From: an uncultured Selenomonadaceae bacterium
Lineage (GTDB): Bacteria; Bacillota; Negativicutes; Selenomonadales; Selenomonadaceae
DNA length: 56,697 nucleotides
Reading direction: 5' to 3'
Assembly (NCBI GenBank): GCA_905234365.1
Contig: CAJOHI010000006.1
Location: forward strand, 1 to 56,697
Shown here in pieces: positions 35,832 to 45,065 of the stretch (within the stretch, counting starts at the first letter, position 1; each line of letters opens with the position of its first letter). The position numbers and the translations under genes are program-made. Below the pieces are notes generated by a model. That model was not told where the DNA came from and searched no databases. It was given only the letters and a program-made list of their open reading frames with translations.

Positions 35832-38453
35832 ATGGCAACTTTAACAAATTATGATGACAGCACAATTAAAAGCGGAACCACTTCTGATGATTCGATTGAT
35901 AATTACGGCAAATACGCAACTATCAAAGGCGGAAAAGGTGCTGATACGTTTTCTAACCATGCGGGCGGCGCTGTAATTATTGGCGGTGCCGGTAACGACT
36001 CACTTTACAGCAGCGTCAATTATTCTTACAGAATCAACGATTCATATGGTTATGTTACTCTTGACGGTGGCGCCGGAAACGATTACATTTATAACTACGG
36101 TGAACATTCCAGTATTAATGGCGGTGCCGGTAATGATTCAATTTATGCTTATGGCTCAAATGTTACCGTTAATGCCGGAAAAGGCGACGATATTATTTAT
36201 GGAAATTATGAAGGCAACGACGTATTTATTTTCGGAAATTCTGATGGTCATGACAGTATAACAAATTTTTCAACAAATGATACACTCTATCTTAAAGAGG
36301 TCTATTCAAGCAATTCAATTTCAGAGACGGTAGACGATCGTTCAAATCGCGTTCTTACATTCGGAAACACTCAAGTTACATTGCGTAACGCAGAAGATAT
36401 GGCACTTAATATTAAACTTGCTAACGGCTCAATGGTAACTTTGCCGTCATTGATTAATCATGTTGAAAATCCCACAGATAATAAAAATGTCAGTGGAACT
36501 AAGGGAAAAGATTATATCACTAACAGCGGTAAAAATCTTAAAATCAACGCAGGTGCGGCAAATGATACCATAAATAATTCTGGTTCAAATGTCACTATAA
36601 ATGGCGGCGCCGGCAATGATTCCGTTTATAGCTATGCCTCAAACGTTACAATTAATACCGGTGCCGGTAACGATACTATTTACAACAACGGTTCAAACGT
36701 GTTAATCAATAGCGGTGCCGCTGACGATACCATTTACAGCTATGCTTCAAATGTCACTATCAATAGTGGTAAAGGTAATGATTATATTGTTGGCAATTAT
36801 AGTGGCGGTGATGTGTTTGTTTTTGGCAACTCTGACGGTTCCAACAGCATAACGAATTTTGCAGCAAATGATACGCTTTATCTCTCAAATGTCTACTCCA
36901 GCAATTCAATTTCTGAGACGGTCAGCAGCTATTCAACTAAAGACCGTGTTATTAGTTTTGGTGATACAAAAGTTACCTTGCGAAATACAGAAGATAAAGC
37001 ACTTGCAATTAAACTTGCCAACGGCTCAATGGTAACTTTGCCGTCGCTAATTAATTATGTTGAAAATTCCACCAATAATAAGACAGTTAAAGGTACTAAG
37101 GATAGAGATATTATTATAAATAGTGGCAGCAACCTCAAAATTAATGCCGGTGCAAGTAACGACACTATAAGTAATTCTGGATCAAATGTTGCAATTAACG
37201 GCGGTGCCGGTGATGATTCGGTTTACAGTTATGCCGCAAATGTTACAATTAACGGTGGCAAAGGTAACGACATTATTATTGGCAGTTCCGATTATGGCGA
37301 CGTGTTTGTTTTTGGAAATTCTGACGGTTATGATAGTATAACGAACTTTGCAGCAAATGATACGCTTTATCTTTCTGAAGTGTATTCAAGCAGCTCAATT
37401 TCAGATACAGTTGGCAGCTATTCGATAAATAACCGTATTATCAATTTCGGCAGCACACAAGTTACTTTGGGAGGTGCCTCAAATAAAGCACTTACAATTA
37501 AACTTGCTAACGGCTCAATGGTAACTTTGCCTGCATTGATTATTGAAAACTCAACTGATAACATTAATGTCAGCGGAACTAAAAATAAAGATATCATTAG
37601 CAACAGCGGCAGCAACCTCAAAATTAATGCCGGCGCAAGTAACGACACCATTAGTAATTCCGGTTCAAATGTTACCATTAATGGCGGTGCTGGTGATGAT
37701 TCTATTAATAACAATTACAGCGACAGAGTTAATATAAATGGCGGTGCTGGTGATGATTCTATTGATAACCGTTACGGCAACTATGTTACTATTAATGGTG
37801 GTGCCGGTGCTGATTCTATTTATAGTTCCGGCAACTACGTTACTATTAATGGTGGTGCCGGTAATGATTCTATTTATAATTCCGGCGACTACATTAATAT
37901 AAATGGTGGTGCCGGTAATGATTCCATTGAGAGCTACGGAACCAATGTCACTATTAATGGTGGTGCTGGTGATGATTTAATTAAAGGAAACTATGTATAC
38001 AGTAACGTTTATCAATTCGGAAATTCTGACGGATATGATACCATAACTAATTTTTCCGATAACGACACTATTTATCTTAAAGATGTCCATTCAATCAACG
38101 AAATTTCTGATACTGTTGACGGTTCTTCAAATAGAATTATTACATTCGGCAGCACGAAAGTTAATTTGGAAGCTGCAGCAGATAAATCAATTCAAATTAA
38201 ATTTGCTGACGGCACAATGACGACACTCAACAGCAGCTATGCTTATCAAGAGCGTGATTTCGTTGAAAATGTTGCAGATACTTGGTTTGTTGAAGGCGAT
38301 GATAACTTTGTTACTTCTGAGATTGATTCGCTCATGGACAGCGGTGGAAACGTTATAAGTACAAATTACGAATATAATGTAAGTGCTAATTTGTATAAGC
38401 AAGATGATAATAAAGTTGAATCTATCGTTGGCAGCAGATCAAATATTAAATGA
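35832..38453 (+). CDS. RTX-like calcium-binding repeat exoprotein
   Basis: An 873-aa protein built almost entirely of glycine/aspartate repeats of the form GGAGNDSI, the RTX nonapeptide that folds as a calcium-binding beta-roll. It lacks an N-terminal signal peptide, which fits type I secretion. Four modules can be seen, each with a roll block, then FGNSDG.D.ITNF..NDTLYL..VYSS, then T.VTL.......IKLANGSMVTLP; they start near residues 131, 330, 491 and 726. The last module is divergent (KFADGTMTTL), and the C-terminal 65 residues are non-repetitive and probably hold the secretion signal. Composition is unusually rich in N, S and T. No type I ABC exporter is in the window. Its stop overlaps the truA start by 4 bases. 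Confidence 0.88.
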   Translation: MATLTNYDDSTIKSGTTSDDSIDNYGKYATIKGGKGADTFSNHAGGAVIIGGAGNDSLYSSVNYSYRINDSYGYVTLDGGAGNDYIYNYGEHSSINGGAGNDSIYAYGSNVTVNAGKGDDIIYGNYEGNDVFIFGNSDGHDSITNFSTNDTLYLKEVYSSNSISETVDDRSNRVLTFGNTQVTLRNAEDMALNIKLANGSMVTLPSLINHVENPTDNKNVSGTKGKDYITNSGKNLKINAGAANDTINNSGSNVTINGGAGNDSVYSYASNVTINTGAGNDTIYNNGSNVLINSGAADDTIYSYASNVTINSGKGNDYIVGNYSGGDVFVFGNSDGSNSITNFAANDTLYLSNVYSSNSISETVSSYSTKDRVISFGDTKVTLRNTEDKALAIKLANGSMVTLPSLINYVENSTNNKTVKGTKDRDIIINSGSNLKINAGASNDTISNSGSNVAINGGAGDDSVYSYAANVTINGGKGNDIIIGSSDYGDVFVFGNSDGYDSITNFAANDTLYLSEVYSSSSISDTVGSYSINNRIINFGSTQVTLGGASNKALTIKLANGSMVTLPALIIENSTDNINVSGTKNKDIISNSGSNLKINAGASNDTISNSGSNVTINGGAGDDSINNNYSDRVNINGGAGDDSIDNRYGNYVTINGGAGADSIYSSGNYVTINGGAGNDSIYNSGDYININGGAGNDSIESYGTNVTINGGAGDDLIKGNYVYSNVYQFGNSDGYDTITNFSDNDTIYLKDVHSINEISDTVDGSSNRIITFGSTKVNLEAAADKSIQIKFADGTMTTLNSSYAYQERDFVENVADTWFVEGDDNFVTSEIDSLMDSGGNVISTNYEYNVSANLYKQDDNKVESIVGSRSNIK
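36225..38240 (+). repeat. Four-fold intragenic module repeat in the RTX-like gene
   Basis: Near-identical DNA segments recur, for example the stretch encoding KLANGSMVTLPSLI around 36415, 37010 and 37495, and the stretch encoding NLKINAGASNDTI around 37135 and 37615. Conservation at the third codon position suggests recent duplication or gene conversion and gives scope for module number to vary by recombination. Confidence 0.8.
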
Positions 38454-39241
38454 AAACCGAAAATAAAGAATTGATGAAAAGCCGGCTTAGAAATATTGCA
38501 TTGCAAATTGCTTATGACGGCACAAATTATCATGGTTTTCAACGTCAAACGCCGCCGACTCTTGCGATTCAAAATGTATTGGAAGATAAGCTGACAAAAA
38601 TATTTGGCGATTCGATTGAACTTGCCGCTGCCGGTCGCACTGATGCCGGCGTTCATGCAATAGGTCAAGTCGTCAATTTTTTTACAAATGGCAAAATTCC
38701 GGTTGAAAAAATACCACTTGCCGCAAGCGGTGTTCTGCCTTCTGATATAATTGTACTTGAAGCCAAAGAAGTCGACAAAAATTTCAGCGCTCGACATTCA
38801 GCAAAAAGTAAAATTTACATTTATCGCATTTTGACAGGAGCAGTCTCAAATCCGTTTGTAAGTCGATACGCCTGGCATATTCGTTATCCTTTGAACGTTG
38901 AAGCGATGAGAGCGGCTTTAAAAATTTTAATTGGCACACATGATTTTTCAGCATTTAAAGCTGCTAATAATGTTCCAATGAGCCCAATCAGAACAATGTT
39001 TAACGCAGAATGTGAAATTAAAAATAACGAGTTATTTTGTGATAAAGAGTTAATAATTACTTTTCATGCAAATGGATTTTTGTATCACATGGCAAGAAAT
39101 ATTGTTGGCAGTCTGGTTGCAGTTGGTCGTGGCAAATATAGTGTTGACGATTTCCAAAAAATTTTTGAAAGTCGCGACAGAAATAATGCCGCACCAACTG
39201 CTCCGCCGCAAGGTTTGTGCCTTTACAAAGTTTTTTATTAA
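38450..39241 (+). CDS. truA: tRNA pseudouridine synthase A
   Basis: Makes pseudouridine at positions 38-40 of tRNA anticodon arms; 263 aa. Catalytic aspartate in AAGRTDAGVHA; other family blocks are IAYDGTNYHGFQRQ, FSARHSAKSKIYIYRI and FHANGFLYHMARNIVGSLVAVG. The start ATG 38450 overlaps the stop of the RTX-like gene (ATGA) and no good SD is visible, so translation may depend on coupling. An in-frame ATG at 38474 is the alternative. It ends with a strong terminator. Confidence 0.93.
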   Translation: MKTENKELMKSRLRNIALQIAYDGTNYHGFQRQTPPTLAIQNVLEDKLTKIFGDSIELAAAGRTDAGVHAIGQVVNFFTNGKIPVEKIPLAASGVLPSDIIVLEAKEVDKNFSARHSAKSKIYIYRILTGAVSNPFVSRYAWHIRYPLNVEAMRAALKILIGTHDFSAFKAANNVPMSPIRTMFNAECEIKNNELFCDKELIITFHANGFLYHMARNIVGSLVAVGRGKYSVDDFQKIFESRDRNNAAPTAPPQGLCLYKVFY

Positions 39242-39245
39242 TACA

Positions 39246-39285
39246 AGAGTGGTTTTTATCTTCGGATAAAGGCTGCTCTTTTTTC
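39246..39285 (+). terminator. Intrinsic terminator after truA
   Basis: A long hairpin: AGAG...TTTTTATC, a TTCG tetraloop at 39261-39264, GATAAA...CTCT (39276-39279), then T6. The UUCG loop makes it especially stable. Confidence 0.9.
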
Positions 39286-39314
39286 TTGATTTTTGAATAA
39301 TCGTATTCTATAAT
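39286..39314 (+). promoter_or_regulatory. Promoter for argJ
   Basis: TTGATT (39286-39291), 17-bp spacer, TATAAT (39309-39314), immediately after the truA terminator. No obvious ARG-box pair was recognised. Confidence 0.7.
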
Positions 39315-39377
39315 TATGACATTCGTTAAAAAAATTATGATTGAGTAAAAAATATTTTAGGAAGGCGTGATTTTTTA

Positions 39378-40589
39378 ATGTTTAGCGAAGAACATAAAAG
39401 CGCAGGCGTGACATATCCGCTCGGATTTACTGCAGCAGGTGTGAGAGCAGGAATTAAAAAAAATGGCAATCTTGATGTTGCTGTAATTTATTCCGAAAAC
39501 GAAGCGGCAGTTGCCGGCGTATTTACTAAAAATCAAGTTGCAGCGGCACCTATCAGAGTCAGTAAAATTGTAGTCAATACCGGCACTGCTCATGCAATCG
39601 TTGCCAATGCAGGTTGTGCTAATGCCTGTACTGGTGAACAAGGTCTCCGTGATGCTGAAAATATGTGTAAAATCGCCGCAAAAGAACTTAACTGCAAAGA
39701 TGACGACGTTATTGTTGCATCAACTGGAGTTATTGGCGTTAATTTGCCAATGGATAAAATGGAAGCCGGAATTAAAGCTGCTGTCAAGGAACTTTCGCGA
39801 GAAGGCAGCGTAAATGCCGGCAACGCAATTATCACGACGGACACTTATTCAAAATGCTGCGCCACTGAAATTACAATCGGTGATAAAGAAGTCAAATTCG
39901 GCGCAATCGCAAAGGGTTCCGGAATGATTCAGCCAAACATGGCAACAATGCTTTGTTTCATTACCACTGACGCTGATATTGAACAAAAACTCTTACAAGA
40001 AGCGCTTTCGGAAATTACGGAAGTTACATTCAATATGATTAGTGTTGATGGTGATATGTCAACTAATGATATGGTAACTGTAATGGCGAACGGTGCAGCA
40101 GGCAATAAAAAAATCGCCAATAAAGATGACGATTATCAAAAATTTTACGATACGTTGAAAGACATTTGCACCGAACTTGCAAAAAGAATTGCTTCTGACG
40201 GTGAAGGCGCCACGAAGTTTTTAACGATTCACGTTCATGGAGCAGAAACCTTTGCTGATGCTAAACAAGTTGGTATGAGTGTTGCCAAGTCTCCGCTTGT
40301 GAAAACTGCTTTCTTCGGCGAAGACCCAAATTGGGGCAGAGTAATTTGTGCAGTTGGTTACAGCGGTGTAAAAATCAGTCCTGAAAAAACTGTCATTAAA
40401 TTCGGTGATGTCACAGTTTACGCTCATTCTGTCGGTGCATCTTTTGACAATTCGGCTTTAAGAAAAGTTATGTCGGAACATGATATATTGATTGATATTG
40501 ATCTTGGTGAAGGTGAATCAGAAGCGACAATTTATAGCTGTGATTTATCTTATGGATATGTTAAAATTAACGGTGAATATACGACCTGA
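39378..40589 (+). CDS. argJ: Bifunctional ornithine acetyltransferase / N-acetylglutamate synthase ArgJ
   Basis: ArgJ recycles the acetyl group in the cyclic arginine pathway and may also make N-acetylglutamate from acetyl-CoA. The 403-aa precursor cleaves itself before a threonine in the conserved PNMATMLCFITTDA (Thr near residue 190) to give alpha and beta chains. Other conserved blocks are GFTAAGVRAGIKK and FFGEDPNWGR. ATG follows AGGAAGG. No other arg genes are in the window. Convergent with the sugar-binding lipoprotein gene, 9 bp apart. Confidence 0.95.
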   Translation: MFSEEHKSAGVTYPLGFTAAGVRAGIKKNGNLDVAVIYSENEAAVAGVFTKNQVAAAPIRVSKIVVNTGTAHAIVANAGCANACTGEQGLRDAENMCKIAAKELNCKDDDVIVASTGVIGVNLPMDKMEAGIKAAVKELSREGSVNAGNAIITTDTYSKCCATEITIGDKEVKFGAIAKGSGMIQPNMATMLCFITTDADIEQKLLQEALSEITEVTFNMISVDGDMSTNDMVTVMANGAAGNKKIANKDDDYQKFYDTLKDICTELAKRIASDGEGATKFLTIHVHGAETFADAKQVGMSVAKSPLVKTAFFGEDPNWGRVICAVGYSGVKISPEKTVIKFGDVTVYAHSVGASFDNSALRKVMSEHDILIDIDLGEGESEATIYSCDLSYGYVKINGEYTT

Positions 40590-40598
40590 AAACTTTAA

Positions 40599-41606
40599 TC
40601 AATAATTACTAACGTTGCCGCTGTCAATAATGTACGGCGTGCAGAGATACGCAGGAATAACCTTAACGCCGTTGTCATAGGTAGTTACGTCATTTATACT
40701 TGGCTCAGTACCTTCGACGACGGCTTTTATCATGCGTACACATTTTGAGGTCAATAAATCCGGATCTTTGCTGACAGTGAAAGTTTGTTCACCGGCTTTG
40801 ATTCGATTAATGGCAGCAGGATCAGCGTCTAAGCCGGAAATTAACGGTTTTTGCATGCCGCGTGCTTTCATTTCTTCTAAAATTACGCCAGCAATGTCAT
40901 CATTTGGACTCAACACGGCTTGCAAAGGCTGACCGGCATTGTAATATTTACTAAGTAAATCTTTAATACGGTTTCTGGCGTTAGCACTGTTCCAATCAGC
41001 AGTAGCACAACTGTTAAAATCCATTTGTTTTGAAGGACAAACGAGTTGACCTGTTTTAAAATAAGGTTCCAAAATTGCCATTGTATTTTTGAAAAACAAA
41101 TGAGCGTTATTATCTGAAGGACCACCGGCGAAAAGTTCAATATTATAAGGACCGCCGCCATTTTTGAGGTTAAGAGCCGCCTCAAAATATTCTCCCATTG
41201 CTTCGCCTATTGCCTCGTTGTCAAATGAAGCATAATAGTTTACGGCATCAGTATTTTTGATGATTCTGTCAAATGCAATAATCGGCGTGCCTTGTTCCTT
41301 TGCCTGTTCTAAAACCTCAACAAAAGCCTCGCCGTCAATAGCGCCAATCACTACGCAGCTTGGATTATTTTCTAGAATTTCTTTTACTTGTTTGACTTGC
41401 TCATCAGAAGTAGCTGAAAATTGCAATTCAACGTTAAAGCCTTCTTCCTCAAGTGTCTTTTTCATCGAATCGCCGTTGCGTTGCCAACTTGGCGTAGTAT
41501 TCGGAAATGCTATTGCAACTTTTTTATCGCCGCTGGAATTTTCACCGCAGCCGGTTATTAAAATGGCAATAAACATAAGTAATACTATTAATTTTCTGTT
41601 TAACAT
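40599..41606 (-). CDS. Sugar ABC transporter substrate-binding lipoprotein
   Basis: About 335 aa. A lipoprotein signal with lipobox LITGC (Cys20 from the chosen start) leads into a periplasmic-binding type 1 fold (KKVAIAFPNTTPSWQRNG; IGAIDGEAF; AFDRIIKNTD; SPNDDIAGVILEEM; SGLDADPAAINRI), closest in pattern to the ChvE/xylose-binding group. No permease or ATPase gene accompanies it, so it may act with a transporter elsewhere or as a sugar sensor for chemotaxis. Start uncertain: ATG 41606 gives the cleaner signal peptide, ATG 41621 lies in the upstream hairpin; neither has a clear SD. Confidence 0.85.
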   Translation of the reverse strand: MLNRKLIVLLMFIAILITGCGENSSGDKKVAIAFPNTTPSWQRNGDSMKKTLEEEGFNVELQFSATSDEQVKQVKEILENNPSCVVIGAIDGEAFVEVLEQAKEQGTPIIAFDRIIKNTDAVNYYASFDNEAIGEAMGEYFEAALNLKNGGGPYNIELFAGGPSDNNAHLFFKNTMAILEPYFKTGQLVCPSKQMDFNSCATADWNSANARNRIKDLLSKYYNAGQPLQAVLSPNDDIAGVILEEMKARGMQKPLISGLDADPAAINRIKAGEQTFTVSKDPDLLTSKCVRMIKAVVEGTEPSINDVTTYDNGVKVIPAYLCTPYIIDSGNVSNY

Positions 41607-41611
41607 ATCAT

Positions 41612-41646
41612 TCGTAAACATCTCGCGACTTTTGCCGTGAGAAGAA
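41612..41646 (-). mobile_element. Possible decayed right end of a HEARO/IscB-type element
   Basis: On the minus strand TTCTTCTCACGG...AAGTCGCGAG at 41646-41622 resembles the terminal hairpin of the element at 33898-33922 (TTCCTCTCACGA...AAGTCGCGAG), with about 21 of 25 bases matching. Like that element it is followed within 11-15 bases by ATGA (41611-41608) at a gene start. The enclosing GCGCA/TGCGC stem is not kept. Suggestive only. Confidence 0.4.
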
Positions 41647-41675
41647 CGGCACCTTCTTTCTCATCAAATTTAATT

Positions 41676-43115
41676 CTATTCCTCTGAAAGATAAATATTA
41701 AGCCATTCTATAAAATCCAATCCTCCACTTGTAGGCCATTCATAGCATTGAAAAACTTCATATCTATAAGTATATTCATATTTTGGCCAATGCGCCATTA
41801 AATGAGCAGCATCAACAATAATAGCACAGTTTTTTAAAAAGTTCCTCGAAGCTTCCATAACATGATTTTCATCTATTGGAGCAATATATTTTTTATAAAA
41901 ATTAGCATATATATTAAGAAGAATACATTTATTAAGAAAATATTTATGCTTTGAATAATTAATTTTAGGAGAGTCTAACAATTCACAAAGTCCAGATTTT
42001 TCTACCCAAGGGTAAAAACGTTTTAAACACCGATCAATAGGTTCTGCTTCCTCTCTAGTTACCAACGGCATGCTATACATATGCTCCATATCTTCAACTG
42101 TGCCAAACGCTAAATAATCATCAATAGCAAATGGCAATTGTTTATAGCCAATGACAGCATACATAAAAATAAGTCTTTCTTTCATATTAACTGCATTTGC
42201 CGGATATGACTTCAATAGATTTTTCAAGTAAATTAAGAAATTATGCCTATTAAAACTCCAATCAGAACGACATTTTAAAACGTAATTAATACCTTTTAAA
42301 GTATTTTTTATATACTCAATACCATAACGCGGTGAGGCAATTTGATAATTGAGATGACCAGGAGCAGCATATTCTGGATAATCACTTTCAAGTACTTTAA
42401 CATTAATTTGTTGCATTTTTTGTTTAAATTCTTGTGTCACTTCACCTTTCCATGTTGAAATTATGATTGGAACATTTGGGTACCAAGTACGATACATCAA
42501 AGCCGTTTTAACTGTAAAATCATTTCTATATTCAATAAGACCGGTCATAACAATAGCTGTATCGGAAATAGAATACACTGGCATCTTCTTAAATTTTTTA
42601 TTTATTTGCATATAAAAGATCAGTTCATCTTCTTCTGTTAGATTGCTAAGACCCCTGAAAATATGTTGTAAAATTCTTTTAGTGTGAACTGCTCCATAGT
42701 CTCGTTCTTGTTGTTGAATGATTTCAATGGCAACAATAGTGTCATACAACATGGATACTTCTTCTATATTTGCTGCAAAAACAGGAATAGAAATTTGTTT
42801 TCCTTGTAATTTTATATTGAGACTTAAATTGTTTTGCTCATGTTTTTCGTTATCAAACAGGATAATTCCAATATACGAAGGGGGGGGGGTGGCGATAATT
42901 AGATCAAAGACTCTATAGACCGGAAGATTCATTTTTATTCTTTGAGTTTCGTTATTATTCATCGAAACTATTCCTTTAATTTGAATACCTATTTTCTCCA
43001 TCAACGAAAACAAAAATTGTGCATTTGCAATGTCAGCAATGTAAATTGTCTTGTGACTATTTGCAAATTCTTTCAATTTACGCTCTAAATTAAAAAGTTC
43101 ATTTCTGTCAAACAT
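41676..43115 (-). CDS. WavE-like surface glycan (LPS) biosynthesis protein with poly-G tract
   Basis: A 479-aa cytoplasmic protein. The C-terminal two-thirds (about 175-479) resemble the WavE family, associated with LPS core synthesis: TAIVMTGLIEYRNDFTVKTA, WYPNVPIIISTWKGE, NYVLKCRSDWSFNR, and ECYEW-like FQCYEWPTSGGLDF near the end. The first 170 residues look like a separate Rossmann-type domain (TIYIADIANAQFLF). Residues 77-79 (PPP) are encoded by a run of ten C on the coding strand. ATG follows AGGGGG. It lies between the chemoreceptor and the sugar-binding lipoprotein, all minus strand. Confidence 0.75.
   Translation of the reverse strand: MFDRNELFNLERKLKEFANSHKTIYIADIANAQFLFSLMEKIGIQIKGIVSMNNNETQRIKMNLPVYRVFDLIIATPPPSYIGIILFDNEKHEQNNLSLNIKLQGKQISIPVFAANIEEVSMLYDTIVAIEIIQQQERDYGAVHTKRILQHIFRGLSNLTEEDELIFYMQINKKFKKMPVYSISDTAIVMTGLIEYRNDFTVKTALMYRTWYPNVPIIISTWKGEVTQEFKQKMQQINVKVLESDYPEYAAPGHLNYQIASPRYGIEYIKNTLKGINYVLKCRSDWSFNRHNFLIYLKNLLKSYPANAVNMKERLIFMYAVIGYKQLPFAIDDYLAFGTVEDMEHMYSMPLVTREEAEPIDRCLKRFYPWVEKSGLCELLDSPKINYSKHKYFLNKCILLNIYANFYKKYIAPIDENHVMEASRNFLKNCAIIVDAAHLMAHWPKYEYTYRYEVFQCYEWPTSGGLDFIEWLNIYLSEE
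42880..42889. repeat. Ten-base G homopolymer inside the WavE-like gene
   Basis: Ten consecutive G on the plus strand (C on the coding strand) in codons 76-79, in an otherwise AT-rich gene. Such tracts slip during replication; a change of one or two bases would cut the protein to about 80-100 residues. Confidence 0.95.
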
Positions 43116-43139
43116 AATAATCCCCCTAAAAAACCTTAA

Positions 43140-44867
43140 TTAATTTTTGATTCTCTCGGCACCTTTGAAAATTTTAAATTGTGCGGCAGAGTCTGTGAGT
43201 TCGGTTGCAAGTTCGGAAAGTTTCTTGCTGGCAGTTGCAACTTCGTCGATTGAAGCAGATTGTTCTTCAGTAGCAGCACTGACGGATTCCGTTTCTGCGC
43301 TGACATCTTTACTGGACTGGTCGAGTTCGTCCATTGCAGATACAAGACTGTCAACCCTTTTTGAAGCACTTTGAGCGTCTTTTAAAATTTCTTCGGCATG
43401 GTTTGTCAAGTCACTGACAGCAGCGGCGATATTCTCAAATGAACTTCCAGCCTGAGCAACAATCGTTTTGCCACTCTCAACGTCTTTAGTGCCTTTTTGC
43501 ATTTCTTCAACGGCTTTTTCCGTGTCCTCGTTGACTTTTGCAATGAGATCAGCAATTTTTTGTGCAGCTTCGTTGGAACCTTCCGCAAGTTTACGGACTT
43601 CATCAGCAACGACGGCAAAACCGCGACCTGCCTCACCGGCTCTAGCGGCTTCAATAGCGGCGTTGAGTGCTAATAAATTAGTTTGTTCGGCAATACCTGC
43701 GATTGTTGAACTGATATTTCCAATTTCAGCGCTGCGGTCAGCAAGTTTTTTGATAACTTCCGCTGAAGCTGCGGTTGATTCAGCAATGGCACTCATTTGA
43801 CCGACGGCATTTTCAACCGCTGATTTACCACTGTCAGCAATTTCCTCAACGGATTTTGCCGCATGAACAGAGGCATCGGCTTTATCTTCAAAACCTTGTA
43901 AGACCTTAGCAAAAGCACGAATATTTTTAGCACTTGAAGCTACGGCATCGCCTTGTTTACTTGCATTTTCAGCAACATTGCCAATCGAAACAGCAACTTG
44001 TTGAGTTGCCAGTGCAGATTGTGAAGCATTTTCGTTAAGCTGTGAAGCGAAGGCGGAAGCATCTTTTGCATTTTGCTGAATCCGTTCAATCAATTTTCTT
44101 AAAGTCTCAATAGTGTTAGCATAAGCATTTGTCAATTCGCCAAATTCATCATTAGTTTCAGCTTTTGCCTCAACTGTAAGATTTCCGGCGGCAACTTCCT
44201 TTGAAACGTTCATTAAATAACGAACTGAATGCATAATTGAGTTTGACAAGCCAACCGCCATAAAGATTGAGAAAGCAACTACAATTACGATACTGATAAT
44301 TAAAATGATTCGCGTTTGGTTATACTTTGCAGAAGCGTAAACTGTTTCCATGTGAATTGAGTCTTTACGATCATCAAGAATACGATTGAGTTTAGCTTCG
44401 ATTTTGGAATAGTCATTATTGGAGTTTTCTAAAAGTTTTGTTGCCTGAGAAATTTGTCCAGCTTTAGCAAGTTGAATAAGTTGTTTTGAGTTTTTCTTGT
44501 AACTATCCCAAGTTTGGCGCATTTCGTTAAAATCACTTTCGACACTTGCACCTCTGAGTTTCGGTGCAACTGTATCAAAAGTAATATCAATTTGGTCAGC
44601 AAGTTTTTTAGTCTCTTGAGCTGCTTGAATCCTGTTAGGCAGTGTTGTTGCATTAATGACGGCAAATTCACCTTGACGATAATCTGACATTGAACGGCTG
44701 CTGTCTGCTGCTGCCATGACGCCTTGTAAATGTTCCGTCGCAATTCTTAAAGCGCCTTCATTGATACTTGATAAACTTAAAGCACTGTAAATTCCGCTGC
44801 CGATGAACGCTGCAATTAAAATGGCAAAGACTAAAAATAACTTCTGTCGTATTGAAAATTGTCTCAC
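43140..44867 (-). CDS. Methyl-accepting chemotaxis protein
   Basis: A 575-aa transmembrane chemoreceptor. First helix at about 8-28, an extracellular four-helix-bundle sensor (about 30-185), second helix at about 187-207, HAMP domain to about 260, and a cytoplasmic signalling hairpin with the highly conserved tip [24 protein letters not shown]...[16 protein letters not shown]. The ligand is unknown. The start is GTG 44867 after GAGGAG. It is 25 bp upstream of the WavE-like gene on the same strand. Confidence 0.95.
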   Translation of the reverse strand: MRQFSIRQKLFLVFAILIAAFIGSGIYSALSLSSINEGALRIATEHLQGVMAAADSSRSMSDYRQGEFAVINATTLPNRIQAAQETKKLADQIDITFDTVAPKLRGASVESDFNEMRQTWDSYKKNSKQLIQLAKAGQISQATKLLENSNNDYSKIEAKLNRILDDRKDSIHMETVYASAKYNQTRIILIISIVIVVAFSIFMAVGLSNSIMHSVRYLMNVSKEVAAGNLTVEAKAETNDEFGELTNAYANTIETLRKLIERIQQNAKDASAFASQLNENASQSALATQQVAVSIGNVAENASKQGDAVASSAKNIRAFAKVLQGFEDKADASVHAAKSVEEIADSGKSAVENAVGQMSAIAESTAASAEVIKKLADRSAEIGNISSTIAGIAEQTNLLALNAAIEAARAGEAGRGFAVVADEVRKLAEGSNEAAQKIADLIAKVNEDTEKAVEEMQKGTKDVESGKTIVAQAGSSFENIAAAVSDLTNHAEEILKDAQSASKRVDSLVSAMDELDQSSKDVSAETESVSAATEEQSASIDEVATASKKLSELATELTDSAAQFKIFKGAERIKN

Positions 44868-45014
44868 TAATATTCACACTCCTCTAAACGTTACAAATTT
44901 TAAAAATCGTACGTCTTGATATAAAAAATATTTCTACATTCTTAAAAATTTTACCTGCCTTGACGAAAAATAAACTTAATCCTTATTTACCGGCAGAAAC
45001 TTAACAATTAAAAA

Positions 45015-45031
45015 GACAGGAAATCCCTGCC
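45015..45031 (-). terminator. Intrinsic terminator after rnr
   Basis: Minus strand GGCAGG (45026-45031) pairs with CCTGTC (45015-45020), one wobble, followed by T5 below 45015. It separates rnr from the chemoreceptor gene. Confidence 0.75.
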
Positions 45032-45065
45032 TTAATAAAATTCCCTTTAGCGTTCTTGCTTATAA

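Noticed and set aside
35980..37990. Regularly spaced short repeats resembling a CRISPR array
   Set aside because: They encode RTX nonapeptides in one continuous frame; spacing follows the protein repeat and spacers are not unique.
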